Below are positions 46,821 through 58,020 of a stretch of DNA of 64,000 nt, one piece after another. The notes under the pieces were generated by a model that saw only the letters and a program-made list of their open reading frames with translations, did not search any database and was not told where the DNA came from. This DNA comes from Dreissena polymorpha (Eukaryota; Mollusca; Bivalvia; Myida; Dreissenidae). Each line of letters begins with the position of its first letter. Positions within the stretch are counted from its first letter, which is position 1. The stretch spans positions 25,359,236 to 25,423,235 of the forward strand of contig NC_068356.1 in assembly GCF_020536995.1 (NCBI RefSeq), read 5' to 3'. The position numbers and the translations under genes are program-made.

Positions 46821-49800
46821 TTTTTTAAATTTTTGTTTATCTTATTAGATCTTGACATGTTAAATCAATAGTTAAGCTTTGTCTTCTTCTATGAATAGTC
46901 TCAACAACAAATTTAACAATTTCTTGGGAATATGGACAGTACAAGAACAAGTGCATAATATTTTCAACTTCATTATTACAAAATGTACAAAGATTATTGG
47001 CAGCAATTCTCATTTTGAACATAAGTAATTTTGTTCCTAAGATTATGTTGACTATTCTGCATTGGAACCATCTTATATATGTATCTTTAGTAAGGTTGAA
47101 CACGAGTTTATGTATGTTTTTCCAGTCAATATTAACAAATTCCGAATTCCATTGTGTTTGACAAGCTGGAATGTCATTGTTTTGGATTAAGATTTTATAA
47201 ATATGTTTTTCTTCTTTTGGACTGCTTACAATTTTCTTTATGTATGTAGGTAATATAGGCCATTGGGTTTTATTGTCAAAATTCGGCATATCTTCAAAAG
47301 GTTCTATATATTTACTTATAATACTAGTTAATCCTTGGTATAATAAGAAATTTATGTTTGTTCCAACATGTTGGTCCAAAGATTCTTTGGAAATAAAGCA
47401 ATTTTTTCCTGTCATAAAATCTTTCACAAAACGAATACCTCGATCTTATAGACTTTTAATATAAATATGGCTATTGTAAATTTTAAAATTATGATTGTAA
47501 AATAGAGGCATATCTAGAATATCATTACAATTTATTATAGGTAGCTTTTCAATATACAAAACATAGTTATTAATAACATCAAGCCAAAATTTATTTTTCA
47601 AATGTAAACATATTTTTTCTGCATACATTTTGCCAGTATTAAACATAGTTTTGAAATCTATTATCGACTTAACTAGTGTATAACAATTTCCGTCGCCTGA
47701 CAATAATCTTTTAAGCCATGTTATTTTCATGTATTTTTCATAAGAACATATTTCTATCATATCAAGCCCACCTTCGTTATATTTCTTAACAATTACACTA
47801 GCTTTTATTTTGCTTGGTCCTGCCCAAATGAAGTCATAAATTGTTGACTAATTGTTTTCATGATGTCTTTTCTTGGATTAGGTAGTGATACAAATAAGTG
47901 AGTTAGTAAAGGAAGAAGTAATGATTTGACAATAGTTATCTTTCCAAGCGGTGTTATATTTCTACGGTTTCAATGACTTATTGTTCTTTTAATACTTTCA
48001 ATTTTGTTCTCGAAATTTATCATTATCATGTTTTCTAACTTAACATCAAACACAATTCCAAGAACTTTAAAAGAAGAAGCTCCCCATGTCAGTTTGTATT
48101 TGGCTTTTATTGATCGAGTACTATATTTCATGGAACCTATCCAAACTAATTAGTTTTTTCATAGTTAATGTTAAGTCCAGAATATCTTGAAAATTCATAA
48201 AGCATATCTAACGTACAATTAAGGGATGATTCTGACCCGTCAAGAAGTAGAGATGTATCATCTGCAAATTGAGATATTTTATATTCAATGTCTTTTATTG
48301 TTATGCCCTTTATTTCCTTGTTTTCTCTTATTTTAATAGCAAGAATTTCTGCACATATAATGAAAATATAAGCACTGATTGGGTCTCCTTGACGACAGCC
48401 CCTCTCTATACAGAAAGTGTTTGACAAAAAACCGTTTATTTGTATTGAGGCCATAGTATTATGCAAGAACATAGATATCCATTTTTGAAACATTGGTCCG
48501 AAATTTATAAAAAAGCAAATGGCTGTTTCTATAAACTTAAAAGACAAGGTATCGAATACTTTCTCAAAATCGATTGTCATTAGTAATCCAGGTAATTCAT
48601 CATCCTCAGCATATTTCAATACATCATAAAGCAATCTAGTGTTTTCACCAATAAATCGACCTTTTATGAAACCAGTATGATCTTTAGAGATTAAAATATC
48701 AAGGACTGTTTTTAATCTATTAGCAATGTAGCCTGATGCTAGTTTGTACACTGCATTTAATAATGTTAATGATCGCAGGTTTTTTTAAAATAACATCTTG
48801 GTTTGTTTTCTTTTGGAATGCAAGTTATAATACCATGTTTTTGTGTTATGGACAAGGAGTTTGTAATAAAAGCATAATTTATACTCCTTACTATAAAATG
48901 ACCTAACTTATTCCAAAACACCTTAAAGAATTCAGCAGTGAATCCATTTGAGCCTGGACTTTTGCCATGTTTCATATCTTTAAGTGTTATTGATATTTCT
49001 TCAATATTAAGGAGTCCTTCTAATGAATCAGATTGAACTTTATTCAATTTTGGTAGTTTTACATTTGATAAATCAGCTTTTATATCATTTTCAATTTCGT
49101 TGTCACTTTTTTGTATAGTGTTTTATAGAATGAAGCAGCTTCATTTAAAATATCATTTTGCTTATTCAACTTAGCACCATTTTCTAAATCAATAAAAGGT
49201 ATCGACTTGTTTTTATAATGGTTTGATTCAAGTGAGCAAAAGTATTATGAGTTTTTTTTTACCATCTTCGATCCATTTAGCTCTAGAACGTAAGTGCCCC
49301 TTTAAGTTTATTTTCCCGAACATTTTCTAATTCATTTTGTAAGGCAAGTAGTTGGTCTACATTAGTTTTATTTAATGATTTTTGAAGTCTATCAATTTGA
49401 TGAATTAAATTAGATTCATTGTTTTTGTTTGGTTTAGTTTTATATGATGAGAATGAAAAAGTTTTTCCTCTTATTTCCATAAGTAGTGTTTCTAGAAATA
49501 ACAGGTCATTGATAACAAACTGTATGTTACTATTGTCGATGTTTTTAATATTTTCTATGTTGTATATTGGAAAACAATATTGTTGTTCAACATTTTCAAT
49601 TAAAGTATTTATGCAGTTTAAATATTCAATATCCTTAAACAGGGAATTATTTAATTTCCATATCCCTTTTCCATGTGGTATATCTTAAAAACTTATTTCT
49701 AGGTCAATAATGGAATGATCTCATTTATAACTTTTATCAATTGTAGATTTTCAAATTTTGGATGACAAACTATTAAAGGTAAGAAAAAATCAAGTCTAGC

Positions 49801-49833
49801 CTGTTGCAATGGTGTTAATCGTCTCCATGTATA
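46821..49833 (-). mobile_element. Tx1/L1-like LINE, copy 2 (from the tandem duplication)
   Basis: Same element as at 39964-42976, with the same 17-bp target-site duplications at 46804-46820 and 49834-49850. It arose by segmental duplication and not by a second transposition, since flanks and breakpoints are also copied. Confidence 0.93.
46837..49833 (-). pseudogene. LINE reverse transcriptase ORF (broken), copy 2
   Basis: Same pieces and same frame breaks as copy 1, indicating that the breaks came before the duplication. Confidence 0.88.
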
Positions 49834-49986
49834 TAAGTTCTTTATAATCTAGTTTCTATCTAAGATACCCAGAATTTGATATATATTGGTTTATTCAATT
49901 TATACAAAAGACATACAGCCCATGAGTATACATGATCAAAACATATTTAAAGGCATAACATATGATCAGTTTTGAATTACATAAGT

Positions 49987-50497
49987 TGTTAAATAAGGTA
50001 TCAATACATGAAAAGGTCAAGGACAAGATTTTTTTTTATTACAACATTTAGAATCTATAAAACAATTCATGCTATAACGATAACACCAAAAACAACAAAG
50101 ACGAATCTACAACAAAGCGAGAAGTCAAGTTTGAGTAATGAATTATATATACAATCAATCATAATAATATTAATACAGGTTTCTTTGAATAAATGCTTTA
50201 TGTACATACATAGCTAAGTTTCTGTTGGAACTTGTATTATCCGATTGCATTAATTCAATAAATTTTATCATGTTTGGTCTTTTCCAGTAATGTTTATTCA
50301 TATACAATTTCCTAATATCATCACATAAGGAACATTCTAATCAAAAATGATATTCATCCTCAAGAACATGTTTGAATTTTCACGCCAAGTATCTGTTTGC
50401 AACAATTTAAGTGAACTCTTTCAATTGCCATTGACTCAGTTAAGCCCCATATATATTAAACAGATATAAACGTCTAGAAAAAAGTTTAATTGATTGA
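49987..50497 (-). pseudogene. Second LINE remnant, copy 2
   Basis: Duplicate of 43130-43640. Confidence 0.6.
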
Positions 50498-51018
50498 ATT
50501 TTTTCGAACCATAAACACTGAAAATCCATGTCAATGAACATAACACATTTCTTTAAAGTAAACTTAGCTTGGGGTAATTTGGATAGAAAATATCAAACGT
50601 AAATCGAGTTCTATCCATTGCGTCGATCGTACGCAAGTAACTGGCGTGGCGTAAGTGAGAAATATAGTAACTGTTGTTCAAAGTGGCGGTTAACGGATGA
50701 TTTTTGAATATTTTCGTCGGATTTTTTAAATAGTGTGTACATTTACCATACTTATTCGATACTATACTTACGCGCAGGATGATCTACTTATATCCATTTT
50801 ACCTCGGTATAGATCATGTTTATGCCTTATCAATATTAAAAAAGTTATTGAAGACTTAATACGCAAGTGCCTCGTTGTTGACGATTGACACGGTTCATTG
50901 TATGTGCATTTTAGGCCATATATAAGGTTTTCTCAGCAGTTTTCATGGAAAGGTGGACTCAAGAACAATCATAGTTTACCTTGCATGAGCACCAGGATGC
51001 TTCAAACAGGCAATCGCC

Positions 51019-51040
51019 TGTAGTAGTAGTAGTAGTAGTT

Positions 51041-51100
<60 letters not shown>

Positions 51101-51101
51101 A

Positions 51102-51191
<90 letters not shown>

Positions 51192-51281
51192 AAGCAGCAG
51201 CAGCAACAACAGCAGCAGCAGTAGTAGAAGTAGTAATAGTAGTAGTAGTAGTAATAGTAGTACTAATAGTAGTATGTTATG
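51019..51281. repeat. (AGT)n trinucleotide repeat, copy 2
   Basis: The main length difference between the two tandem copies lies here (+12 bp). Lacks one AAT interruption present in copy 1, suggesting unequal expansion after duplication. Confidence 0.95.
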
Positions 51282-51358
51282 TTATATCAGAGCTTGCTTT
51301 TGGAACGTTTTCATTGGCTGATTAATTTGAGGGAACAAGATAGTATTTGATTGGCTGA

Positions 51359-51604
51359 CTAACTCGTGGCCACGAGTTAGCTAAGTCGGGATCTCGAGAT
51401 CTCAAAATTCTCTCCTCTTTTGTTTAATGCACCTTTCCTTTATTTACTGCACCGCTCTTTTTTTTATTGCACTCCTCTTTTATTTAGTTTTACACTCCTC
51501 TTTTTTCTATCTCGTGGCCACGACATAACTAGCTCGTGGCCACGATTTACTAAGTCGTGGCCACGAGAAAGAAAAAAGAGGAGTGCAATATAAAAACAGA
51601 GGAG
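51359..51604. repeat. Cluster of TCGTGGCCACGA palindromes, copy 2
   Basis: Duplicate of 44490-44735. Confidence 0.85.
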
Positions 51605-51916
51605 TGAATGGCACCTCTATGCCACCGTATTGAGGAGACATGGAACACATATTTTGTTCCAATACACGTGCGGAAGAATTGCTTTCATTTACGTACGAAT
51701 TGCTTTCGAATGCTAACGAATGGCTTTCCCGTGCGCACATAATAGTGAATAAAGTGCGCACGTATTCATCTATATGTTCACACGCATAGGCGTTTACATG
51801 CGCACATATTGAGTTTACTAGCGCGCATGATTTTCGTTCTGCGTGCGCAAGTTTTACTTTTTCATTGATCTATTTATCACATGTGCACGTATTGCTTTCA
51901 TGTGCGCTCGTATTAC

Positions 51917-52148
51917 TTTAACCCATTTATGCCCAGTGGACTCTCCCATCCTTTAAAATTGGATCGATTTATTTCCAAAATTAGGGATGTCTAGTATATT
52001 TATTTCTATATTTAGAATATTACTTACTACAATTCCTTTAAGCAAACAGCGTATACCCAGATGAGACGTCGCATCATGCGGCGTGTCATCTGGGTCTACG
52101 CTGTTTGCAATGTTCTTTTTTCAGGACGCTAGGCATGAATGGGTTAAA
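51917..52148. mobile_element. MITE with TTTAACCCATT termini, copy 2
   Basis: Duplicate of 45048-45279. Confidence 0.8.
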
Positions 52149-53350
52149 TTGCGCACATATTGATATCACGTGCGCATGTATTCATTGATACACACTTCCG
52201 TGCGCACGTTATCACTAGAGTCCAAATAACATGAATAATAAGACATAATATACCGATAACGTCTAAACGTTTAACTTTGATTTCCTTTAGCAAATTGATA
52301 TCAACGTATATTTCAGTTTTTCTTCTTAAATCATTGCTAATACACACAAGATAAGTATTGATGCAAAGCATCAAAGGGCGTCGGGAATTTCAGTGTAAAA
52401 GGTACCCAATGAAGTTACATGGAGTGATTTTTTTTCTACTGTAAATATTAATATATTGGCCGTTTATTTTAAACAAAATAGAAAAAGATACTGGTATAAT
52501 CATTATCTGTGATTTTGTGTTATAACCCCCCCAATAATCATTATTTATGATGTTGTGTTATAACCCCAAAATAACCATTATCTATGATTTTGTGTTGTTA
52601 CTCCCAAATACTTCATAGTTCATTTTATTTACATTGGTTTCCTTTTTTTACTGGTTTCCGTGTGCAATTTTCATTAATGGAACAGAACTGTGTAGGTTTT
52701 AAAAAATCTGCTTCATCTTGTAAGCGTAATTTCATATTTTTCTCATGTTCAAGGGGAGATGATTCTGAACTTATTCTTACGTTGCTCATTTACGATGGGG
52801 TTTGAGTACTCATTGATATGAAAACACTGTAAAAGTTTGAAAAAAATTGAATGAAAACTGTAAATTGTATAAAGAAGCTGCATTTCACAATACTTTTTAA
52901 TTCAGTAAAAGATCATAATAGATTTATTGCTCCGATATTCATCATTTTCAAAAGGGTTCGAGTAATACTGATATAAAAACACTTAACAAGTTTGGAAAGA
53001 TTCAGACGAAAGTTAAGAAATCTTTTAAACAAGTGGAAATTGTTTATTTTGTCAATTTTAATAGAAAAAATTCTGGACTTATTGTCCCGATGTTTATCAT
53101 TTTAAATGAAGTAAAAATGCTCATTGATATGAAGACACTGTAAGTTTGGAAAGAATCTGATGAAAATGTTGACATAATCACATAACCAAGCAGTTTTTCA
53201 CTTTTATATTTAAATTCAAAGAGACATAATTCTGGACTTATGGTCCGATATTGCTCATATAGAGTTTGGGTTGGGTCCTCATTGATAAAAAAACCTGTGA
53301 AAGTTTGTGAACAATCGGATGAACATTTTGGACTTCGAACAAGGATCCAC

Positions 53351-53654
53351 AACTGATCACAGGGGAAAGATCACAGGGACTGGGCAAATACGCGGACCTT
53401 TCTGGTTTTGTATAAAAACAAATGATGTTTTGTATAAAAACAAAACATAATCAAAATATTTTTTTTTTTGGTTTTTCTAATTTGCTTATTTAGTGGAGAA
53501 TCAATGTAGTACGATATTTGACGACCTATCGCGCAAGCAAGTTTATTGGAAGGCGTAGTGGTACGAAATCTTACAATGTATAGTTTATTAATAGACACAT
53601 AATAACGATCGCTATACACAACTTCACCAAATAGCAGTACATAAGTGAATGTCT
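53351..53654. other. Spacer of the inverted duplication, upstream of the tRNA
   Basis: AT-rich sequence with a T-run near 53460. Nothing else seen. Confidence 0.4.
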
Positions 53655-53744
53655 GCCGGAATAGCTCAGTTGGGAGAGCGTTAGACTGAAGTTGTTTACG
53701 CAACAGTCATCTAAAGGCCCCCGGTTCAATCCCGGGTTCCGGCA
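53655..53744 (+). tRNA. tRNA-Phe(GAA) with a 17-nt intron
   Basis: Acceptor stem GCCGGAA pairs fully with TTCCGGC (53737-53743), with discriminator A at 53744. D arm GCTC…GAGC, anticodon stem TTAGA/TCTAA, loop CTGAAGA with anticodon GAA at 53688-53690, T arm CCCGG-TTCAATC-CCGGG. The A and B boxes are canonical. A 17-nt insert (53692-53708) sits after position 37, exactly where eukaryotic tRNA introns occur. It can pair as GACTG (53684-53688) with CAGTC (53704-53708) plus a TTG/CAA stem, matching the anticodon-intron helix of spliceable precursors. A T-run of six at about 53773-53778 can end Pol III transcription. It looks functional. Confidence 0.92.
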
Positions 53745-53772
53745 CGAACGGAACAGTTCGGCGGCTGACAAT

Positions 53773-53778
53773 TTTTTC
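53773..53778 (+). terminator. Pol III terminator of tRNA-Phe
   Basis: TTTTTT about 29 nt after the tRNA 3' end, the first T-run of four or more downstream. Confidence 0.6.
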
Positions 53779-54017
53779 AGTCAGGTTAATAAATATAATA
53801 AAGCTTTATTTTATGTAGACATTTTAAAATCCATTTTACTTTAATTTGACATCTTTATTAAAATTAATGGATGCAACGTGGTGACAACGTTAATTAAAAT
53901 TTCTTATATCACTAAAATATCTTATAAAAATAAACATGTTTTTATATAACAAATAAATGCAAACAACACATCTATTATCCATGTATTTTTATGGCTGCCC
54001 ATCATAGGCCTATCCCT

Positions 54018-54197
54018 ACCACATATAGAGCGCCAAGCGCGACACGTATTATTGATTGTAACAATGAGTTGCGATAAAGGAAGCAGCGCTTATCAAGGAG
54101 GAGCTGTGTCCCAGCAACCCGTTTCCCTAGAGTCAAGCACTCCTAGGAGTTTTTTTTAAGAACCACATATAGAGCTCGAAGCGCGACACGTATTACT
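54018..54197. repeat. Pair of ~36-bp direct repeats 144 bp apart
   Basis: ACCACATATAGAGC then AAGCGCGACACGTATTA occurs at 54018-54053 and 54162-54197, differing by two or three bases. The ~108-bp between them is GC-richer than the surroundings. Confidence 0.75.
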
Positions 54198-55287
54198 ATC
54201 CAGTTGGTATGGGCCGTTTAGCATTATCCGACCATTACGTTCATAGTTATCTTCCTTAGAATTTGAGAAATTTTGAAATCCTTGTTCGAAGTCCAAAATT
54301 TTTATCCGATTGTTGCCAAACTTTCACAGGTTTTTTTTTATCAATGAGGACCCAACCCAAACTCTATATGAGCAATATCGGACCAAACGTCCAGAATTAT
54401 GTCTCTTTGAATTTAAAAATAAAAGTGAAAAACTGCTTGTTTAGGTGATTATGTCAACATTTTTCATCAGATTCTTTCCAAACTTACAGTGTCTTCATAT
54501 CAATGAGCATTTTTACTTCATTTAAAATGAGAAACATCGGGACAATAAGTCCAGAATTTTTTCTATTAAATTTGACAAAATAAAAAATTTCCACTTGTTC
54601 AAAAGATTTCACAATTTTCGTCTGAACCTTTCCAAACATGTTAAGTGCTTTTATATCAGTATTACTCGAACCCTATTGAAAATGATGAATATCGGAGCAA
54701 TAAATCTATTATGATCTTTTACCGAATTTACAGTTTTCATTCAATGTTTTTTTCAAACTTTTACAGTGTTTTCATATCAATGAGTACTCAACCCCTATCG
54801 TAAATGAGCAACGTAAGAATAAGTTCAGAATCATCTCCTCTTGAAGTTGAGAAAAATATGAAATTACACTTACAAGATGAAGCAGATTTTTTAAAACCTA
54901 CACAGTTCTGTTCCATTAATGAAAACTGCACACGGATACCAGTAATAAAAAGGAAACCAATGTAAAAAAAAGATCTATGAAATATTTGGGAGTTACAACA
55001 CAAAATCATAGATAATGGTTATTTTGGGGTTATAACACAAAATCATAGATAATGGTTTTAGCAGTATCTTTTTATATTTTGTTAAAAATAATCGGCCAAT
55101 ATATTAATATTTACAGTAGAAAAAAATCATTCCATGTAACTTCATTGGGTGCCTTTTACACTGAAATTCCCAAAGCCCTTTGATGCTTTGCGTCAATACT
55201 TATCTTGTATGTATTAGCAATGATTTAAGAAGAAAAAACTGATATATACGTTGATATCAATTTGCTAAAGAAAATCAAAGTTAACCG

Positions 55288-55764
55288 TAAAAAGGGCCTT
55301 GTTCGTTTTCTATCTAGAGTTCGTTAAAATTATTAGATGTAATGGCAAGTCTTCAAGTGGTATTTTTTCTTCGTTAACTTTGTAGTGTTTTCCCGAATGG
55401 ACTGAACGCCTCTCGGAATTCCGCCGAAGTTGCTGATCGTTCCCATCTTTCTGTTGTGGGGAGTCCTTTCGTCAAACCCATAGTTTCTGAAACATTTGTG
55501 TTTGAAGCCTATAGAGAGAAATCCAAAAACTGCTTTTAAATTTAAATGCTGTATTATGATGCTCCCGAAGGGAGGTATATAGTTTTTACACCGTCTGTCG
55601 GTCTGAGTTTTGTAAATAATTGTGTGTCCGGTCGCGTCCATATTTTTGTGACTTTTGCATAAATGCAAGTTACTGAAAGTGGGGTTACTGTGCTCAACAG
55701 TTATGAAAATGGGGCTTAATTTTCGAATTTCGATGCACAAATTGCAATTGCCTGTTGGAAGCAT
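55288..55764 (-). other. Unmatched block in the right arm, with an open frame
   Basis: Not found in the left arm. The minus strand is open for 144 codons (55333-55767; includes CKNYIPPFGSIIIQHL), but its middle (GCTCCCGAAGGGAGGTATATAG at 55561 onward, cut here by length) resembles the start of a dispersed bivalve repeat. Coding status is doubtful. Confidence 0.3.
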
Positions 55765-56190
55765 CATGGTGCTCGTGCAAGGTAAACTATGATCGTTCTT
55801 GAGTCAACCTTTCCATGAAAACTGCTGAAGAAAACTTATATGTGGCATAAAAAAGCCCATACAATAAACCGTGTCAATCGTAAACAGGCACTTGCGTATT
55901 TAGACTTCAATACATTTTTTAATATTGATAATGAATCAACAGGATTTATACTGAGGTTAAATTGATATCAGTAGATCATCCTGCGCGTAAGGCTTAAACA
56001 AAATGTTTGTTTCCTAATCTTTTATGAGCCTAAAATTCGAAAAAAAAAATCGAGAATTATTTTTCGGCGCCGCTCAATAAACTTTCAACGTTATCTTTAT
56101 TTTTTTCGGCGCCGTACATTAAACTTTAAAAATAAACAAGATGGCAGCGATGTTCGCTGCATCCTAAATTCTTGCGCTAACATTTTTAAA

Positions 56191-56340
56191 ATGCCTATAT
56201 ATGGAGGAGCAGAAACTCTAAAAAATGTACCCCATTCAAAGCTGCTGCACGAATTGTTCGAGGAACATCACTTTCAAGGAAATTCTCAAGACAAAATTAT
56301 CAATTGCACATTGAAGTGTAGGACGGATATGGATAAATAA
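56191..56340 (+). CDS. Small open frame in the Harbinger-like element, 49 aa
   Basis: Reads MPIYGGAETLKNVPHSKLLH and ends …RTDMDK at TAA 56338-56340. Composition is balanced and charged, unlike the surrounding AT-rich sequence, and the frame has a clear ATG. No family recognised. It may be the first exon of a degraded element gene. Confidence 0.25.
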   Translation: MPIYGGAETLKNVPHSKLLHELFEEHHFQGNSQDKIINCTLKCRTDMDK

Positions 56341-57046
56341 ATCAGCTGAAAGTTTCGAGATCGAAGGTATATTAAAGCAGTTGCAAGCGTGTCAGTTTTA
56401 CAGTATCTCTTATTAATATGCAGTGTATAACAAGTATATATCATGTTGGAATGTGATGGGTATGTGTTTATTTATATGGTGCAGTAGTCTTATATTACCC
56501 CACCCACTTATTTATTAATTTTATACTAAAACTTTGTATGACTTAGGAAAAAGTTGGGTGAAGGGTTGGGGGATTGAGCTATGCTGGCATGGGCCCATGG
56601 GGAACCTCTGCCCGAATTTTTCAGAGGGCTGGACTTTTTTTAGAGGATTTTTTTTCTAGAGGTATAATATTGAGATTTGTTTCTGTATAGCCTGTCTAGA
56701 AATTATTGTTTAACCTCTCCCATCAAAAAGACTTTGTCTTGTTTCAGGTGGAATGATTTTGTTTGTGGATCGCCAAATTACAAAACCTTCCAGCAAGCTA
56801 ACAGTCAGTTGCAGACCTTGCGAATGTGCATCCCCCGTAGAAATCCCATATAACGGAAGTGCCTAAGAGCCAAATGATGTATGTGCCTTTGGTAGAATTT
56901 CTGGTGAGGAAGTTGATCAAGACCTGAAGCTGAATTACAAGACTGTCCTAGCATTATGCAACCCATGTAAACTGAATGGCCTGAAGCCAATTGTTATGAA
57001 AGTCAGGGGTAGATAGCCCCACGCCACCAGTACATAATATAATCTG

Positions 57047-57150
57047 AAAATGTGGTCCTTTGGAAGCATAAACTGCATCCAACAAATAGCACACCCGGTT
57101 TGATTGGGTCCGTTCATGGTGGTAATGTTAAATGCAACACCACTCGCGTC
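57047..57150. repeat. Dispersed ~110-bp repeat, copy 2
   Basis: Same block order as at 15066-15178 (CCTTTGGAAGCATAAACTG, ATTGGGTCCGTTCATG, GGTAATG, CAACACCACTC). It lies inside the Harbinger-like element. Possibly a SINE or MITE core. Confidence 0.6.
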
Positions 57151-57730
57151 CCCCTAGCACCGCTTTTGAGGTATACACTCCATGATCCCAAAGGACCAGA
57201 AAGTAGAACAACACTGACTCCCTATAGACACTGAGGGTGAAGCTTACTGTCACTTGTAATAGTTATGCCTTTAATTGGTCATACAATGGACTATTAAAGC
57301 CGTTGCCCTAAGTCAAAATTAAACTCGGAAATAAGGAAAGCAACACATGCAGTATAAATGAACAGCAAGTTTTTATTTCATAAAAGCATTTAAATACAGC
57401 CATATAGCATTACATACATCATCAAATTTATTGTACATACAGTTGTAAAGGAAAACTTAGAAGAAGATGCACCATGTACGACGTTTTCTAAAAAAATATT
57501 TTTAAAAATAAAATTATTTGCCTTCCTACCTACCCTTTTTTGGCAATGTCAGTGGAAACAAACGCTTTTTTGGGGGGCCTAAGTATAATATCGAATAAGT
57601 ATTGTAAATGTAAAAACCTGTCGAAATTTTTGACGAAAACATTACAAAATAATTCGTTTACCGCCATTTTGTACAAAAGTTACTATTTTTTCTCGCTTAC
57701 GCCACGCCAGTTGTGTACGATCCAACCGCT

Positions 57731-58005
57731 GTCTATCGCTGTATTAAGGCTTTTCCCAAAAGGTAAATCTCACCAAATACATATAAACAGTACTCAGATA
57801 TTCGAATGATAACGCGTGAGCTGCAATAGCAGTATTTTATCGCACTTGCATTCAAACTGACTTGGGAATGCTACTTGAACACGTCACATCTTAGTAAATC
57901 AAACGAAATCAGCTTTCTTATTGTGTTTAGGATTGTATTATTTGAGTCGCTAAGAGTACCTTTTTCAAAATTTTCCAAAATTCCAAATAACCCGAATAAA
58001 AAAGT
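57731..58005. other. Upstream region of a candidate gene
   Basis: AT-rich sequence. No promoter element can be named with confidence. Confidence 0.35.
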
Positions 58006-58020
58006 TTGATTTTGGCGCAC

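Larger units (their letters stand above)
46099..52967. repeat. Tandem duplication, copy 2 (6,869 bp)
   Basis: Differences seen by eye from copy 1: a net 12 bp more in the AGT-repeat region, one A more at about 52375, one T fewer at about 52650, and a very few substitutions (for example near 52897). Everything else inspected, including LINE target-site duplications, is identical. Confidence 0.97.
50626..53350 (+). repeat. Left arm of a large diverged inverted duplication
   Basis: Collinear in inverted orientation with 54262-57730: GATCGTACGCAAGTAACTGG pairs with 57700-57725, GCGCAGGATGATCTACT with 55970-55990, and 52268-53350 pairs with 54262-55287. Similarity is clearly lower than between the tandem copies (many substitutions and indels). 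The segment 52700-53350 also has internal ~190-bp degenerate repeats (CTCATTGATATGAA(A/G)ACACT). Confidence 0.8.
55991..57579. mobile_element. 1.6-kb Harbinger-like element inserted in the right arm
   Basis: The insertion interrupts sequence that is continuous in the left arm (GCGCGTAAG/TATAG). It is flanked by TAA on both sides (55988-55990 and 57580-57582), and its ends are GGCTTAAACAAAATGTTTG and, inverted, GGCCCCCCAAAAAAGCG, both leading into GTTTGTTTCC. A 3-bp TAA duplication and GGC/GGG-starting termini fit the PIF/Harbinger superfamily. No complete transposase is visible, so it is probably non-autonomous. Confidence 0.65.
54262..57730 (-). repeat. Right arm of the inverted duplication (interrupted)
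   Basis: Made of three matching blocks: 54262-55287, about 55765-55990 and 57580-57730. It lacks the AGT repeat, palindromes and MITE present in the left arm, and has instead 55288-55764 (unmatched) and a 1.6-kb insertion at 55991-57579. Confidence 0.8.

Noticed and set aside
39980-49833. Reverse transcriptases considered as retrons or LTR-type elements
   Set aside because: They have LINE landmarks, poly-A-like tails and target-site duplications but no long terminal repeats, integrase, protease or capsid sequence. No LTR or Polinton-type element was seen anywhere in the window.
55333-55767. 144-codon minus-strand frame as a real gene
   Set aside because: It overlaps a dispersed-repeat start and an inverted-duplication boundary, and has no recognisable domain or splice signals.
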